From: Chromera velia
Lineage: Eukaryota > Sar > Chromeraceae
NCBI GenBank assembly: GCA_018398765.1
Contig: JAHBMJ010002799.1
Coordinates: forward strand, 70,001-95,097
DNA length: 25,097 bases
Reading direction: 5' to 3'
Position numbers and translations under genes: made by a program. The notes below the pieces were generated by a model. It did not search any database, was not told the origin of the DNA, and worked only from the letters and a program-made list of their open reading frames with translations. Shown here piece after piece: positions 1 to 10,000 of the stretch; position 1 is the stretch's first letter, and each line of letters starts with the position of its first letter.

Positions 1-983
1 GACTCAACAGGTAAACTTGGCTGGTAATTCGAAAAATTACTTCAAATTCATTGGTATTAAAGTGCATGAATCGTCACAACATTAATTTAACACCACGTCT
101 GGCTGCCTCTGGCACTCAGCAAACCCACCAGGCTTGGCACCAAACACAATTTGAAGTTCGCACGCAAGAGAGAAGCCAGCCGACGTTCATCAGTCACCCT
201 TCATGTCGTCTCATGCAATTAAAAAAGGCACCAAAAAATCGCACGCAGGCATCAATCAGATTGAATCTCAACTCCAGTCGATCCCCGGCAGTCTCATCAA
301 CAAAAGCTTTCACTGTGGGCCATGCACTCATCTATCCAGCCACAGTACACATCACTGAAAAGGCGTTTCTGCCGCAAATTCTGCTTCCATCTTTCGGTCG
401 ACCACTCACGCATTCATTTATGTAATCTCTCGACAACCATGCACCTCACGGCACTTTTCTTCACTCATTCACTCTCTCACTCACCAACCCGGCATTCCCT
501 CCGTGCACCTCTTCAAGTTCACTTGGATTTGACCAGACACCAGGGCATGCAGACTGGTGGACAGAGACTCAAACGGCTAAACAGATTGACGGACAGAAAG
601 AAAGGCAGACAGCCAAACTGTACTTTTTTGCCTTTTCCCCTTTCTTCTTTTCACAGATGGACAGGCAGGCCAACAAGGAAAACGGACAGACGGTGAGACA
701 CTGAAACCTCCGTCTTCAGCGTGTCACCACCTGCAAATCGGAACCTCCCCCCCCCCCTTTCTCACTCAGCAGCCTGTCTGTACCGACCCAGGCAGGCAGG
801 TACGAACCTCCCCCTGCCACAGCCCCCCACCATGGATCCAGACGACCGAGGAAAGGAGAGGAAAGTGAATGGACTCTCCTGGGAAGTCAAGCGAAGAAGA
901 AAAGAGCGTTATAAGAGGGAGGCACGAGATTCGAGGAACAGGGGAGAATTCCTGCCTGCCCCCCACATCCATCTGCCGCCTCT
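1..983. other. Intergenic, no gene recognised
   Basis: The stretch has several short open frames on both strands, but their translations are low in recognisable motifs, overlap one another, and lack convincing splice sites or domain signatures. The sequence is rich in CA/CT runs, with a short poly-C run near 748. It lies downstream of the minus-strand gene ending at 984, so part of it probably holds that gene's 3' untranslated region. I see no clear polyadenylation signal. Confidence 0.5.
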
Positions 984-1698
984 CTATTCTCCCTTAATGG
1001 CCGCAATCATCTTCTCGCGGTACTTTTCCCTGTAAGCCTGTCCGTACTGCTGCATCCACTTCTTTCCATCTGGGTGGTAAAGGCCTGCGATCGCTGCCTC
1101 CAACTCCTCCTGAGAGGGCGCCATGGGTTTCCACCACTCCCCCGCAGTCAGGGGGTTGTTCGCTCCCTGAAAGTTTGGATCCTGCAGGGGTTCGATTCTT
1201 GTTGCCTCTGTCTTCCTCTCGAATGAATTGTCCATGGTGTAGTTCTCTCTCACAGGATTCTTTGCAGGGGCATTCTCTCCTGTCCAGCTTCCCATCTTTG
1301 ACCGAAACTCTTCGTACTTCTCTGAAGCGAGGTGACGCTGCAGAAGCTGGAATGCTCTGGCTGGATAGTACTGGGACTCTTTCACGATATTGCGGATGAC
1401 ATCCTCACTGACTTCTCCTCCCACAGACCCACTGAGAGCAGAGACGAGATCGTTCTCAAGAGACTCTCTGTTCTGGGTGGCCTCCAACCGAAGAGACGAG
1501 CGTCGCGGGGTCTGCAGGGACACACAAGACGCAAGAAGGAAGATGCCTCATCCATCAAAGGGAATCATTGAAGTGACAGGCATCGGAATCGGAACAGGCG
1601 AAAGCAGCTGACTGGGGGCTTACCGATGGTCGCAGAAGGACAAAGCCGGAGGAGCACACAGCGGTGCAGGAGAGTGCGACGAAGAACCTGCTCAGCAT
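984..1698 (-). CDS. Putative plastid-targeted protein of unknown function (2 exons)
   Basis: Two exons read on the minus strand. Exon 1 is 1698-1624 (25 codons) and exon 2 is 1511-984 (175 codons plus stop), giving about 200 residues. The intron (1623-1512, 112 nt) starts GTAAGC and ends in a pyrimidine-rich tract with CTGCAG, and the frame is kept at phase 0. Exon 1 encodes MLSRFFVALSCTAVCSSGF, a signal peptide, then VLLRPS; exon 2 opens TPRRSSLRLEA. A hydrophobic leader whose likely cleavage site sits just before Phe, followed by a Ser/Arg-rich, acid-free stretch, is the known bipartite leader of complex red plastids; the plastid location is inferred from that. The mature part is hydrophilic and alpha-helical in character, with a C-terminal segment rich in W, Y, K and E (GEWWKPMAPSQEELEAAI, then YGQAYREKYREKMIAAIKGE). 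I do not recognise the family. An alternative start at 1523 inside the intron would give a 179-residue protein without the leader, and is less likely. Confidence 0.75.
1512..1623 (-). other. Intron of the plastid-targeted protein gene
   Basis: Phase 0 intron with a strong donor (GTAAGC) and a pyrimidine-rich 3' end finishing CCCTGCAG. The length of 112 nt is much shorter than the introns of the large plus-strand gene. Confidence 0.7.
1624..1698 (-). CDS. Exon 1 of the plastid-targeted protein gene (signal peptide)
   Basis: ATG at 1698-1696. The exon ends at CCA TCG before donor GTAAGC. All 25 codons form the hydrophobic leader and the first residues after the predicted cleavage site. The open frame here was short enough to be missed without splicing. 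Confidence 0.72.
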
Positions 1699-1954
1699 CG
1701 TGAAAGTAGGCCGTCTCCCTCCACAGCCTCAAAGTCGTTCTGGTTTCAAGACAGCCGCAAAGATCCTACAACCCTCCTGATACAACGCAAAGATAGTTTG
1801 TCTTCAGGAACTTGCACCCATGCTGATGGTACCTACCGCAGTACGTGAAGTCTGAATCCGGCTGGCTGCAGGTGAGATCAATGCTGGCTTGCAATGGCTT
1901 GCAAGTCTCTTTGCGGGGCCTCACAACACACACGCTGACGCACGCATCGCCCGA
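1699..1954. other. Upstream region of the minus-strand gene
   Basis: This is the probable 5' flank and promoter side of the minus-strand gene. I found no TATA-like element or other motif that I can name. Open frames here overlap on both strands and look random. Confidence 0.3.
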
Positions 1955-2105
1955 GCGTTCCGGGGCCCTGGCCTCGAGCAGAGGCCCTGGGCCCCGGCAT
2001 GCCATGCAGGCCCCGGCCGGCCGGAAAGTTGCGTGAACGGGGCCCGCGGCCATGCAGTTTTTGCGCGCGCCGGGGCCGGACAACGCGCCCGCCGCTCGAT
2101 TCATA
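1955..2105. promoter_or_regulatory. GC-rich CpG-dense island
   Basis: A block of about 150 bp dominated by G and C, with many CpG steps and short palindromes (GGCCCTGG, GGCCGGCCGG, GCGCGCGC-like runs). It stands out sharply from the flanking average-GC and AT-rich sequence. It sits 250-400 bp upstream of the minus-strand start codon, so a promoter-associated island is possible. It could equally be a repeat fragment. The regulatory role is inference only. Confidence 0.3.
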
Positions 2106-2789
2106 AAACATGCACTCAAACATTTGAAACCGTTTTCTCAAGTATCAGAATATGTCAGAATCTTCCCAAGGATCGTTGGGCATGCATGTGGACAGTGGCA
2201 GTTACAATCCACGAAATTTCAGTCCCCGAGAGATATTGATACCAGTTCCTGATCAGCCTACTTTTCGTGTGCAGCTTGTGGTGATTTTGTTTGGGTAAAT
2301 AAAGTGTTGAGGCCTTCGATCGATCTGCCCAATTCAATCTTTCCTTGAACGGGGGAGCCGTGGTGTGTGTGAAGGCTGTGCAAGTCGGTGCAGGTTGCTC
2401 TGCCTCGCGTGTCTGCTGTAAAGAGTGAAAGCCGTTGAAGGCAGACTGAGCGAGCAAGTTGTAGAGCAGATGATTGCGAACCCTCCTCGTTACATTTTTG
2501 TGCATGTTCATCAGATCAAGGGGATTGGTTGTCAGTGTTTCAACTTGTCACGACTAGTCAGCAGGTAAGTAAGTGCATTCGTTTCACTACAATTCAATCG
2601 TCAACGTTTCCTCTGAACCGAGCGCTCCGTCCACCCGAGGTCTCGTTTTCCTTTCTCAACCGACCCCAGTTGAGAAACACAGAGTCCTCTGTACTTATGG
2701 CTTCTGTTGCTTCTGCATGTAATTCAAAACACTGGACTGCTCACTTTCGCCTCTTGCAGGTGGACCATTGCTTGCCTGGTTGCAGACAG
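2106..2789. other. Intergenic, no gene recognised
   Basis: Both strands carry short open frames, the longest being a minus-strand 118-codon frame at 2155-2511, but none shows a domain, signal peptide or supporting splice sites. An exon of an unrecognised gene cannot be excluded. Confidence 0.35.
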
Positions 2790-2925
2790 TGATTTGTGTG
2801 GGTTGTAGAGGCCTGCGGAGACGGGTTCAGAGATGACCAGGGGAATGGAGCGAGCGAGCCCGCGGGGCCTCTGACAATGGAGAGGGGATCCGTTTGGCAG
2901 GTCTTGGGGTGATCATTAGGAAGCA
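2790..2925 (+). repeat. Dispersed repeat, copy 1
   Basis: This segment matches a second copy at about 5050-5202 in the same orientation. Shared blocks include TTGTAGAGGCCTGC, GGAGACGGGTTCAGAGATG, GATCCGTTTGGCAGGTCT and a closing GATCATT-GGAAGCA. Similarity stops abruptly on both sides. It may be a short interspersed element or another non-autonomous repeat; a GGTTCAGAG box loosely resembles a pol III B box, but this is weak. Confidence 0.65.
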
Positions 2926-5049
2926 GCAGGTGAGCTGATTCTTTTCTGTTCGCCTGTTTGCCTGGCTGCTGTGTTGTCGGCTGGCTGTCACTGTTGGTAC
3001 CGTTCATGAAGGGGAGGCTAGAGAGGAGCGAAATAACATAATCGAGGCTGCCCGTCTGCGCTGTTCCTTGGGTTTTTCATGTGACGATCTTTATGCCCCT
3101 AGTTATGCCCTTGGGGTTGATTTCATTTCGGGGAATTGCGGCGAGTGAGGCTTCAGGCTTTCTTCATCTACATTGGCGCTCTGACTGTCATCACCTGCAT
3201 GTAACCCAGTTGGCTTCTGTCCCTACATGTATTCTTTTGGCCTGTCTTGTGTGTCTGAAAGGAAGGATCCAAGAGAGAAAGGGTAGAAGAGAAAGGAAAG
3301 GAAAAGAAAGACGTTTCTGTGCTGTCTGTTTTCGGTGCAGATTGAGCGAATCCAGGAAGTCCTTCTACTTGTGCATGCTCCTCTTCATCATTCGATCTTG
3401 GGAGGTGGGTAGCCTAAAGAGATCAAGGGATCGTAGACAGGGAGGGGGAGGGAAGACACATAAAAGTGCATGTTCAAGGATCGACATGAACGTTTTGAGT
3501 GAGACTCTCCTTTTTACTGTTTTTTTTCAACCAATTCGGCTTTCTACCTTACTCTTGCGGCTTGTGCCGTTTTCTTTCTCCCTTTAATTGCCTTGCGTCG
3601 CTTGATCTTCGCTGCAGGGAGACTCATGGAGCTCTCTGTTCTGTGGCTGCGTCCCTCCAATTCGGAAGCGGAGCTGTCTTCTTCCGTTTCTTCGACGAAT
3701 CATGCAGTGCCTGCGAGTGTTCTCCATCTCAGCTAGACTGTATTTCTCCTTTTCTCACCCTATATCCCTGACAGAGTTCGTGAGTGACAGATAGGCGGAG
3801 AGGGAAAAATAAGTTGAGAGAGAGAGAAAGAGAGTGGGGATGTAGATGTGTTCCCATAGAGGTGGAAGTCAGAGAGTCTTCAGGCTGTTAAATTGTTTTT
3901 CCTCCTTTCTCCCTCCTCCTTCAGAAAGGTCGAGTTGAGAGAGTTTGTGAGTGCATGCATGCGGATGGATGCCAGGACGGATGAAGGACCTGTGTGAAGG
4001 TATGGAGGTTGAAGGGGGAGACATTGAAAAGGAAAGACGGAGATGGAGGGGTCGAGCAAGAAAAAGGAAGAGCAAGAAGGAGAAGAGAAGGAGCGAAAGT
4101 AAAGTCGGAAGGTAGATGTGTCCCCATCATGTTGAGTGGCTTGTTTTTCTCCAATCGATCATGTATTTGAGGTTTCTTCTGTTTTTTCCTGGGACACCGT
4201 TTTCTCTTGCCACTTGTCTACATTCGCGCATCATTCTGCTGCTCTGCTCCTTTTGTTTTCTCCCTTTTTAAATGATCATTTTCTTCTGCATATTCTCTCT
4301 TATTCTGGTTCAAAACGGTTTTGATTCTCATGTATTCTTTCGTATGCAGAGACGTCGACTGATCAAGCTAGGGCGGTCTCTTTTTTTTGTATGTTCCCTT
4401 CTTTCCTCCCCTGACAATCCACGTAGTGATGACGATGGGTTCTGCTTTGTGCTGAACTGAATCATTGGAGGACATTTATTTGGCGAACGTGCATGCATGG
4501 ATCGGTACATGTGTTAGAAACATATATCCAGCCTTCTTCTGCACGCCTCTGCACCTTTCCTCTGCAAATCTCTCCGCCTTCTCCGATGTGCAAGTGTTGC
4601 CTATACGTCAACCCCCCCCTCCCCCCCTTCAATTTGATCAGAGCAGATAAATGCCAGGGGCAAGACCAGAGTCGGCATGGTCTTCTTTCGGACCAAGGGG
4701 GGCGCGGGCGGTCAATACGACTGGTCACCACGTACGTACGCCTTGACTTCCTTGAATGAGTTGCCTCAGCAGATGTTCTTGAAACAAGCCTTGCACCTTG
4801 TCTTCTTTCTCTTTAATTCTCTGCCGAACTGGCACCATGTCATTGGAGAGCAGTGTGCTATAGTGCGTACGTCGCGGTTTGCCGTTCTTCTTGAAGTCTT
4901 TGTACTGCAGGGGGCTGGTTGTTGTTGCTTTTTGTAAGTTGAAGGCACCTGGTTTGTTCCTTCTGCTTCCTGCAGGCCAGTCTCTTAGATAAGAGCTGCT
5001 TCTTGATCAGCGGGAGGCAACGATGGCCGGGCCCGGGTGATTTGTGACA
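2926..5049. other. Intergenic, low-complexity patches, no gene recognised
   Basis: About 2.1 kb with pyrimidine-rich and purine-rich tracts (for example GA-rich 3790-3840 and 4020-4110) and poly-C at about 4612-4630. Candidate acceptors such as CTGCAG near 3615 occur, but no consistent exon chain or domain follows. I see no coding function. Confidence 0.4.
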
Positions 5050-5202
5050 ATTTCGTGTGGCTTGTAGAGGCCTGCAGCGCTGCGCGGAGACGGGTTCAGA
5101 GATGCCTAGAGCAATAGAGCAAGCCAGCGCACAGGTCCTCTGATAATGGAGAGAGGATCCGTTTGGCAGGTCTCAGACTCTCAGGGCGATCATTGGGAAG
5201 CA
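5050..5202 (+). repeat. Dispersed repeat, copy 2
   Basis: Second copy of the repeat at about 2790-2925, in direct orientation and about 20 bp longer because of small insertions (for example AGCGCT after GGCCTGC and ACTCTCAG near the end). Right after the shared GGAAGCA block the sequence turns AT-rich, so the right flank differs from copy 1. Confidence 0.65.
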
Positions 5203-6455
5203 CTTTTGTTATACGTTTTGTATTACTTTTCTAATAACGTTTCTATCGTTTTTTTATCATTATTCTAATTTTTTTTTGTAGAGCTACTAGAGCAGTTTCT
5301 AGAAAAAAAAAAAATATTGACACCAAAAGTTTTGTATCATGCAAAGTTAGTTTTTACTCTATCGATTGATCAATTGGTTTCTAGCAGTACGAGACAGTTT
5401 TATTCCTAGCTATTTAGATTTCTATATATGCAATGTTCATTGATTGATAGATAAATTTCGCGCTATGCTTTCCCACTATGTTATTAAATTTGATTAAATT
5501 CACTGTAATTTAATAGGATAAGATAGGGGGCCATCATAAAATTTGGGTATCGGGTGGTGTGATACGATATTATATTTTGATCCCCTTCAGGCCTTCCCCC
5601 CCAAATACATATTACATAAGATGGTATTGGGCACGGACCGCACAGTGGCTGGGGTCGGCCCGGATACCAGCCGTGGTTCGGGCTGTGTAATAAAAGGTCC
5701 GACCACCGTATTGGCGACTTTCAGCAGCGGAACCCCCCTCCGGCATTATGTACCCCATACCAGAATTTTATGATAGCCTAGATCATGGTCCCCAGGTTTT
5801 TATGTTCCGGGAATCCCGATGTTCTATAGTTTGGTTGGGGTGCGCTCGTGCGCCGGATACACCAAACATGGCCAGCCCTGCCGCTAGTATATATGTATGG
5901 TTAGTGTTGGTCTGTTTTGTGGCGTTATTAGGCGTTATCTAGTGAGGTCCTAGACAAAAAACCCACATTATAGTATATAGCCGGCCACGGGGCACTTGAC
6001 AGCGAGGGATCGATGCGCACGCAAAAAGCGCAAAAAAGCATAAATATGGTTCCTTAATGTTAATTCGATCCTTATGCATATTTCTGTATGTGCTTTTTTT
6101 GGCAACACTGCGTTTCTATATATTCCTCCCCTTTTCGCTGAAGGATCACCAAAGTACAATGTCTGTATCACTGTGAAAGTTAATGTACTACCAGAAATAG
6201 AGGTCTTCGATTCTTCACACTGCTGTCTCTGTATACATGTCCTAGAGTCTGGCACTTATATTGGGTTACAGGTTTCAACACCCCCCATACATAAGGGTAT
6301 ACCCCCCTATAATGTTACCCTTACTTCAAAAGTGGTCTCAATCGATCAATCTCATCGAGTTACGTGACTTACGTCTAAAAATATTGAAAATATCTTCTGT
6401 TGATTGAGGTTATATGAGAAACTGACGAAAAACGATGTGTCCCTTTCACTTTGTA
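5203..6455. other. AT-rich segment of unknown origin
   Basis: Base composition drops sharply after about 5207, with long T and A runs (5266-5278, 5304-5316). A stretch at about 5520-5960 has poly-G and poly-C patches and two short overlapping open frames without recognisable motifs. I found no transposase or terminal repeats. It may be a decayed mobile element or an AT-rich intergenic insert. Confidence 0.3.
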
Positions 6456-6459
6456 GCCA

Positions 6460-6680
6460 AACCCCTTGTAACCTTATAACCTGTAACCTAAAATGACCCT
6501 CTTCAAAAGTGATGTAACCTTCGTCTACATGCATTTTAAAGTGTTTTTGAAGTAATTTAAAGAGTTTTTGAAAGTTGACTTTTTGGTTGGTTATAGACCT
6601 CAAGACCCCCTGTAACCTTGTAACCTGTAACCTTGCAAGGGGACATATACAATAAGGGGTGTAACCTCATGTAACCACAT
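6460..6680 (+). repeat. Cluster of degenerate GTAACC / TGTAACCT motifs
   Basis: Short copies of GTAACC or the variant ATAACC recur, for example near 6468, 6477, 6483, 6514, 6613, 6620, 6627, 6660 and 6671, with another near 6799. Spacing is tight in two runs (about 6465-6490 and 6610-6635, period about 7) and loose elsewhere. It resembles a decayed satellite or a binding-site cluster. It lies 300-500 bp upstream of the signal-peptide exon of the modular gene. Confidence 0.5.
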
Positions 6681-6984
6681 AAGCTATACAGTAAAAGTGA
6701 TTGATTTTGAAGTAACTCAACATGCCAGACTTCCAGCTTGTCTGAACAGCTCGTCCAAATGTTTTTTGGTTCATTTTTTATGTCATTTTTGCACTTGTAA
6801 CCCTATATGAGCCCAAGAATGCCCCCCCCTAGTACATGTCTGTCACGTAGAAAGGATATTGGGGCGGGCAACAACAATGCAAATGCATGCAGTCTCCTTC
6901 CTTACAAAAAGGGCAGAACCAGGGAATCGACGGTCTGCTTTGCGGTGTTTTTTATTGTGAGACTTATCAAAAGAAATTTGTATA
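6681..6984 (+). promoter_or_regulatory. Probable 5' flank of the sushi/EGF/PAN gene
   Basis: This is the region directly before the signal-peptide ATG at 6985. It holds one more GTAACC copy near 6799 and a poly-C run near 6824. No TATA box or other named element is evident. The promoter role is inferred only from position. Confidence 0.3.
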
Positions 6985-7045
6985 ATGAAAACCATCCTCG
7001 TGCTGCTTTTGATGTGGAGCATTGGAGGGGGAGTTCTCAACGAAG
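6985..7045 (+). CDS. Exon 1: signal peptide
   Basis: The ATG at 6985 opens MKTILVLLLMWSIGGGVLNE, a short basic start then a hydrophobic core, typical of a cleavable secretion signal. The exon ends after one base of the next codon at donor GTAGGC (phase 1). It joins in frame to the EGF exon at 7516. Confidence 0.72.
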
Positions 7046-10000
7046 GTAGGCATTGTTCAGAATAAATGAAAAGTACCGTAGAGACAAAAAGATGTAGCTA
7101 GGGCAGCTCCTGTTTTTGTACTATACAGCCTGCGTACACAAGGGTTTACTAGATATGTGAGTGTATGCAGACCCAAACTTTGTAGGGCCGACTGTGGACT
7201 CTGCGTCAATACACCGGGGTTAGCCAAGAACAGCATAATGGTTCGATTTACAGACAGACTCTATGATACATATCAGTTTTGTATATGGTGTGTGCGTTTC
7301 CGGGAGCACTCAGGCGTGATCCTGTGTGTGTATGGTGTCCCTGTGATGCTTTGTACTGCTTCAGCCTGTTGGTTCTAGAGAGACTATTCCCCCGTTGTCT
7401 CATTTCTCTTGGCTCCCTTCTTTCACTTTCATGTTGGCTTTCTGGGTCCTTGAAAGACCAGTCAGGACAGTGGTAATAACTCCTTTCTCACCTCTTTTTT
7501 TCTTGATACTTGCAGAACTCTCTGTGGACGAGTGCACGACTAACGTCCACAATTATGACACGAATACGGTTTGTACTAACAGTGCATCCTCCTTCACTTG
7601 CCAGTGCGGTGCTGGGTACTCAGACGACAGCACCATGAGAGATGGCACAAGTTGCGCAGGTACCGAGAGCACGAACGGGGCGAAGATGTGGCAGAAAAAA
7701 GTTTGAAAGACAAAAACATCACACGTACCCCAATAGATGCACAGCCATCCTTGTATGAAGAGGTTCACAAATACAGACAGGAAAGATGCAGGTTAACACA
7801 GATGCAAACGTAAGTGGGAACGAACAGAGCAGTACAAAAAGCAGCTGCATGGGCCAACGAGCATAGGAGAGGAAAAAGGCAAAGCAAGGGACGTATGAGT
7901 ACCAGAGAGACACCGAAAGGAGCAGAAAGCAAGTCTGGGACACGCAAAAAAAACATGGGAAGAATATAAAGAAGGAATTTTCAAACAATAGCTGCTTTCC
8001 CATCCCAAGCTCCTTAGCGATGCAACCATCTGCAACGGTACCATTTCATGCCTCCATTTGCCATTTGTACCGTCAATTCTTTCCTTTTGCTGCGCTTTAT
8101 GTTGTGTCACGCAGCTGTTTTGTGCGATGAGACCAGCGACACCCAGCCGAACACCTTAAGGTCCAACGTCCAGCGAGCAGACTCATCGCAGACAGGAAGC
8201 ACGGGTGCCACTGCGACTTTCACCTACACATGCGACAACGGGTACTCTCTGAACAGCGCCGCTGCTGTCACGTTCTCTTGCACAGGGGATTTTTTGGGAG
8301 TCTTGACGTGGAAGGGGACTTCTCCGACGTGCTCAGGTCGGCTACAGACCGATGGCAAGGCAGAGAAAACTGTGGCTGTCAGATTTGTATGGTACGTGCA
8401 GTTTTTGCTGTCCTGCGGAGGAGTTTCATCCTATGGTGAACGCAGACTAGTCCCTTACAGTCATCTTTCTCTTTCTACCTCGGGATACATTTCTAGTATT
8501 GTCATACACTTGCATCGACTGGCTTCGATCATGCACTTGCTTGCTTTTGTTCTTGTGCTTTCTTTGATTGGACTATCTGTCTATTTCTCTCTCAAGAGCT
8601 CGTCGTATCCATTTTAGTGTTTCGGTCAAGCGACGGGGTTTGCTGCAATCGGAAGGCCTGGGATCCGTTTGCGTGTTTTTCCGTTTCTGCTAACGTGCAG
8701 CCATCACATGCGACGAGACCAGCGACACCCAGCCAAACACGCTGGGGTCTAACGTCCAGCGTGCTGATGCTTCTCAAACAGGGAGTACCGGTGCTACCAC
8801 GACATTCACTTACACCTGCGATAACGGGTACTCTCTGGACAGTGCCGCAGCCGTCACCTTCAGCTGCACAAGGGACTCCTATGGGACTTCTACTTGGAAA
8901 GGGACTCCTCCGACATGCTCAGGTACAACACAGGTATATGGCCTTTTCAAAGGTCGAAGGACAAAACACAAGGGGGACAGGAAAAGAAAAGATGGCAGTT
9001 GACTGACTTAGTCGATCAGGAGAGTGATCAAAGAAAGAATCAAATACCAAGCGAAGATCGAACGGAAATGAAGGGCCGGAAGAGAAGGAAAAGAGGGACA
9101 AAGGGGAGAGGAACATGAGAGAGGTGCTCAGCCACGCCCTGTTTTGTGGCCTCTCATTTCTCATGATGATGACGCAGAAGAGCAGCTCGTTTGAAGAATC
9201 AGGACCACGCTCTGAGGATCGACATCTTATTTGTTTCACATTGCTCTTTTCTGTGCTCTGACTACAGCTGTTTCGTGCGACGAGACCAGCAACACCCAGC
9301 CAAACACCTTAGGGTCCAACGTCCAGCGAGCAGACTCATCGCAGACAGGAAGCACGGGTGCCACTGCGACTTTCACCTACACATGTGACAACGGGTACTC
9401 TCTAAACAGCGCCGCTGCTGTCACGTTCTCTTGCACAGGGGATTCTCTGGGAGTCTCGACGTGGAAGGGGACTCCTCCGACGTGTTTAGGTCGGCTACAA
9501 ACCGATAGCAAGGCAGAGAAAACTGTGGCTGTCAGATGTGCATGGTACGTGCAGTTTCCGCTGTCCTGCGGAGGAGTTTCGTTCTATGGTGGACACGGAC
9601 TAGTCCCTTACAGTCATCTTTCTCTTTCTACCTCTGGATACGTTTCTAGTGTTGTCATACACTTGCATTGACTGGCTTCGATCATGTACTTGCTTACTTT
9701 TGTTCTTGTGCTTTCTTTGATTGGACTATCTATCTATTTCTCTCTCAAGAGCTCGTCGTATCCATTTTAGTATTTCGGTCAAGCGACGGGGTTTACTGCA
9801 ATCGGAAGGCCTGGGATCCGTTTGCGTGTTTTTCCGTTTCTGCTAACGTGCAGCCATCACATGCGACGAGACCAGTGACACCCAGCCAAACACGCTGGGG
9901 TCCAACGTCCAGCGTCCTGATGCTTCTCAAACAGGGAGTACCGGCGCTACCGCGACGTTCACTTACACCTGCAATAACGGGTACTCTCTGGACAGTGCCG

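Noticed and set aside
2155-2511. A 118-codon minus-strand frame as a gene
   Set aside because: No motif, signal peptide or splice context; composition looks random for this length.
2790-5202. The two direct repeats as long terminal repeats of a 2.4-kb retrotransposon
   Set aside because: They are only about 140 bp, lack TG...CA ends and target duplications that I can see, and enclose no gag or pol sequence.
5543-5942. Two overlapping plus-strand frames in the AT-rich segment as a small gene
   Set aside because: No recognisable domain, different frames, and surrounding decayed repeat-like sequence.
6460-6680. The GTAACC cluster as an interstitial telomere
   Set aside because: Copies are irregularly spaced and do not form a continuous telomere-type array; I cannot tie them to a known telomere unit.
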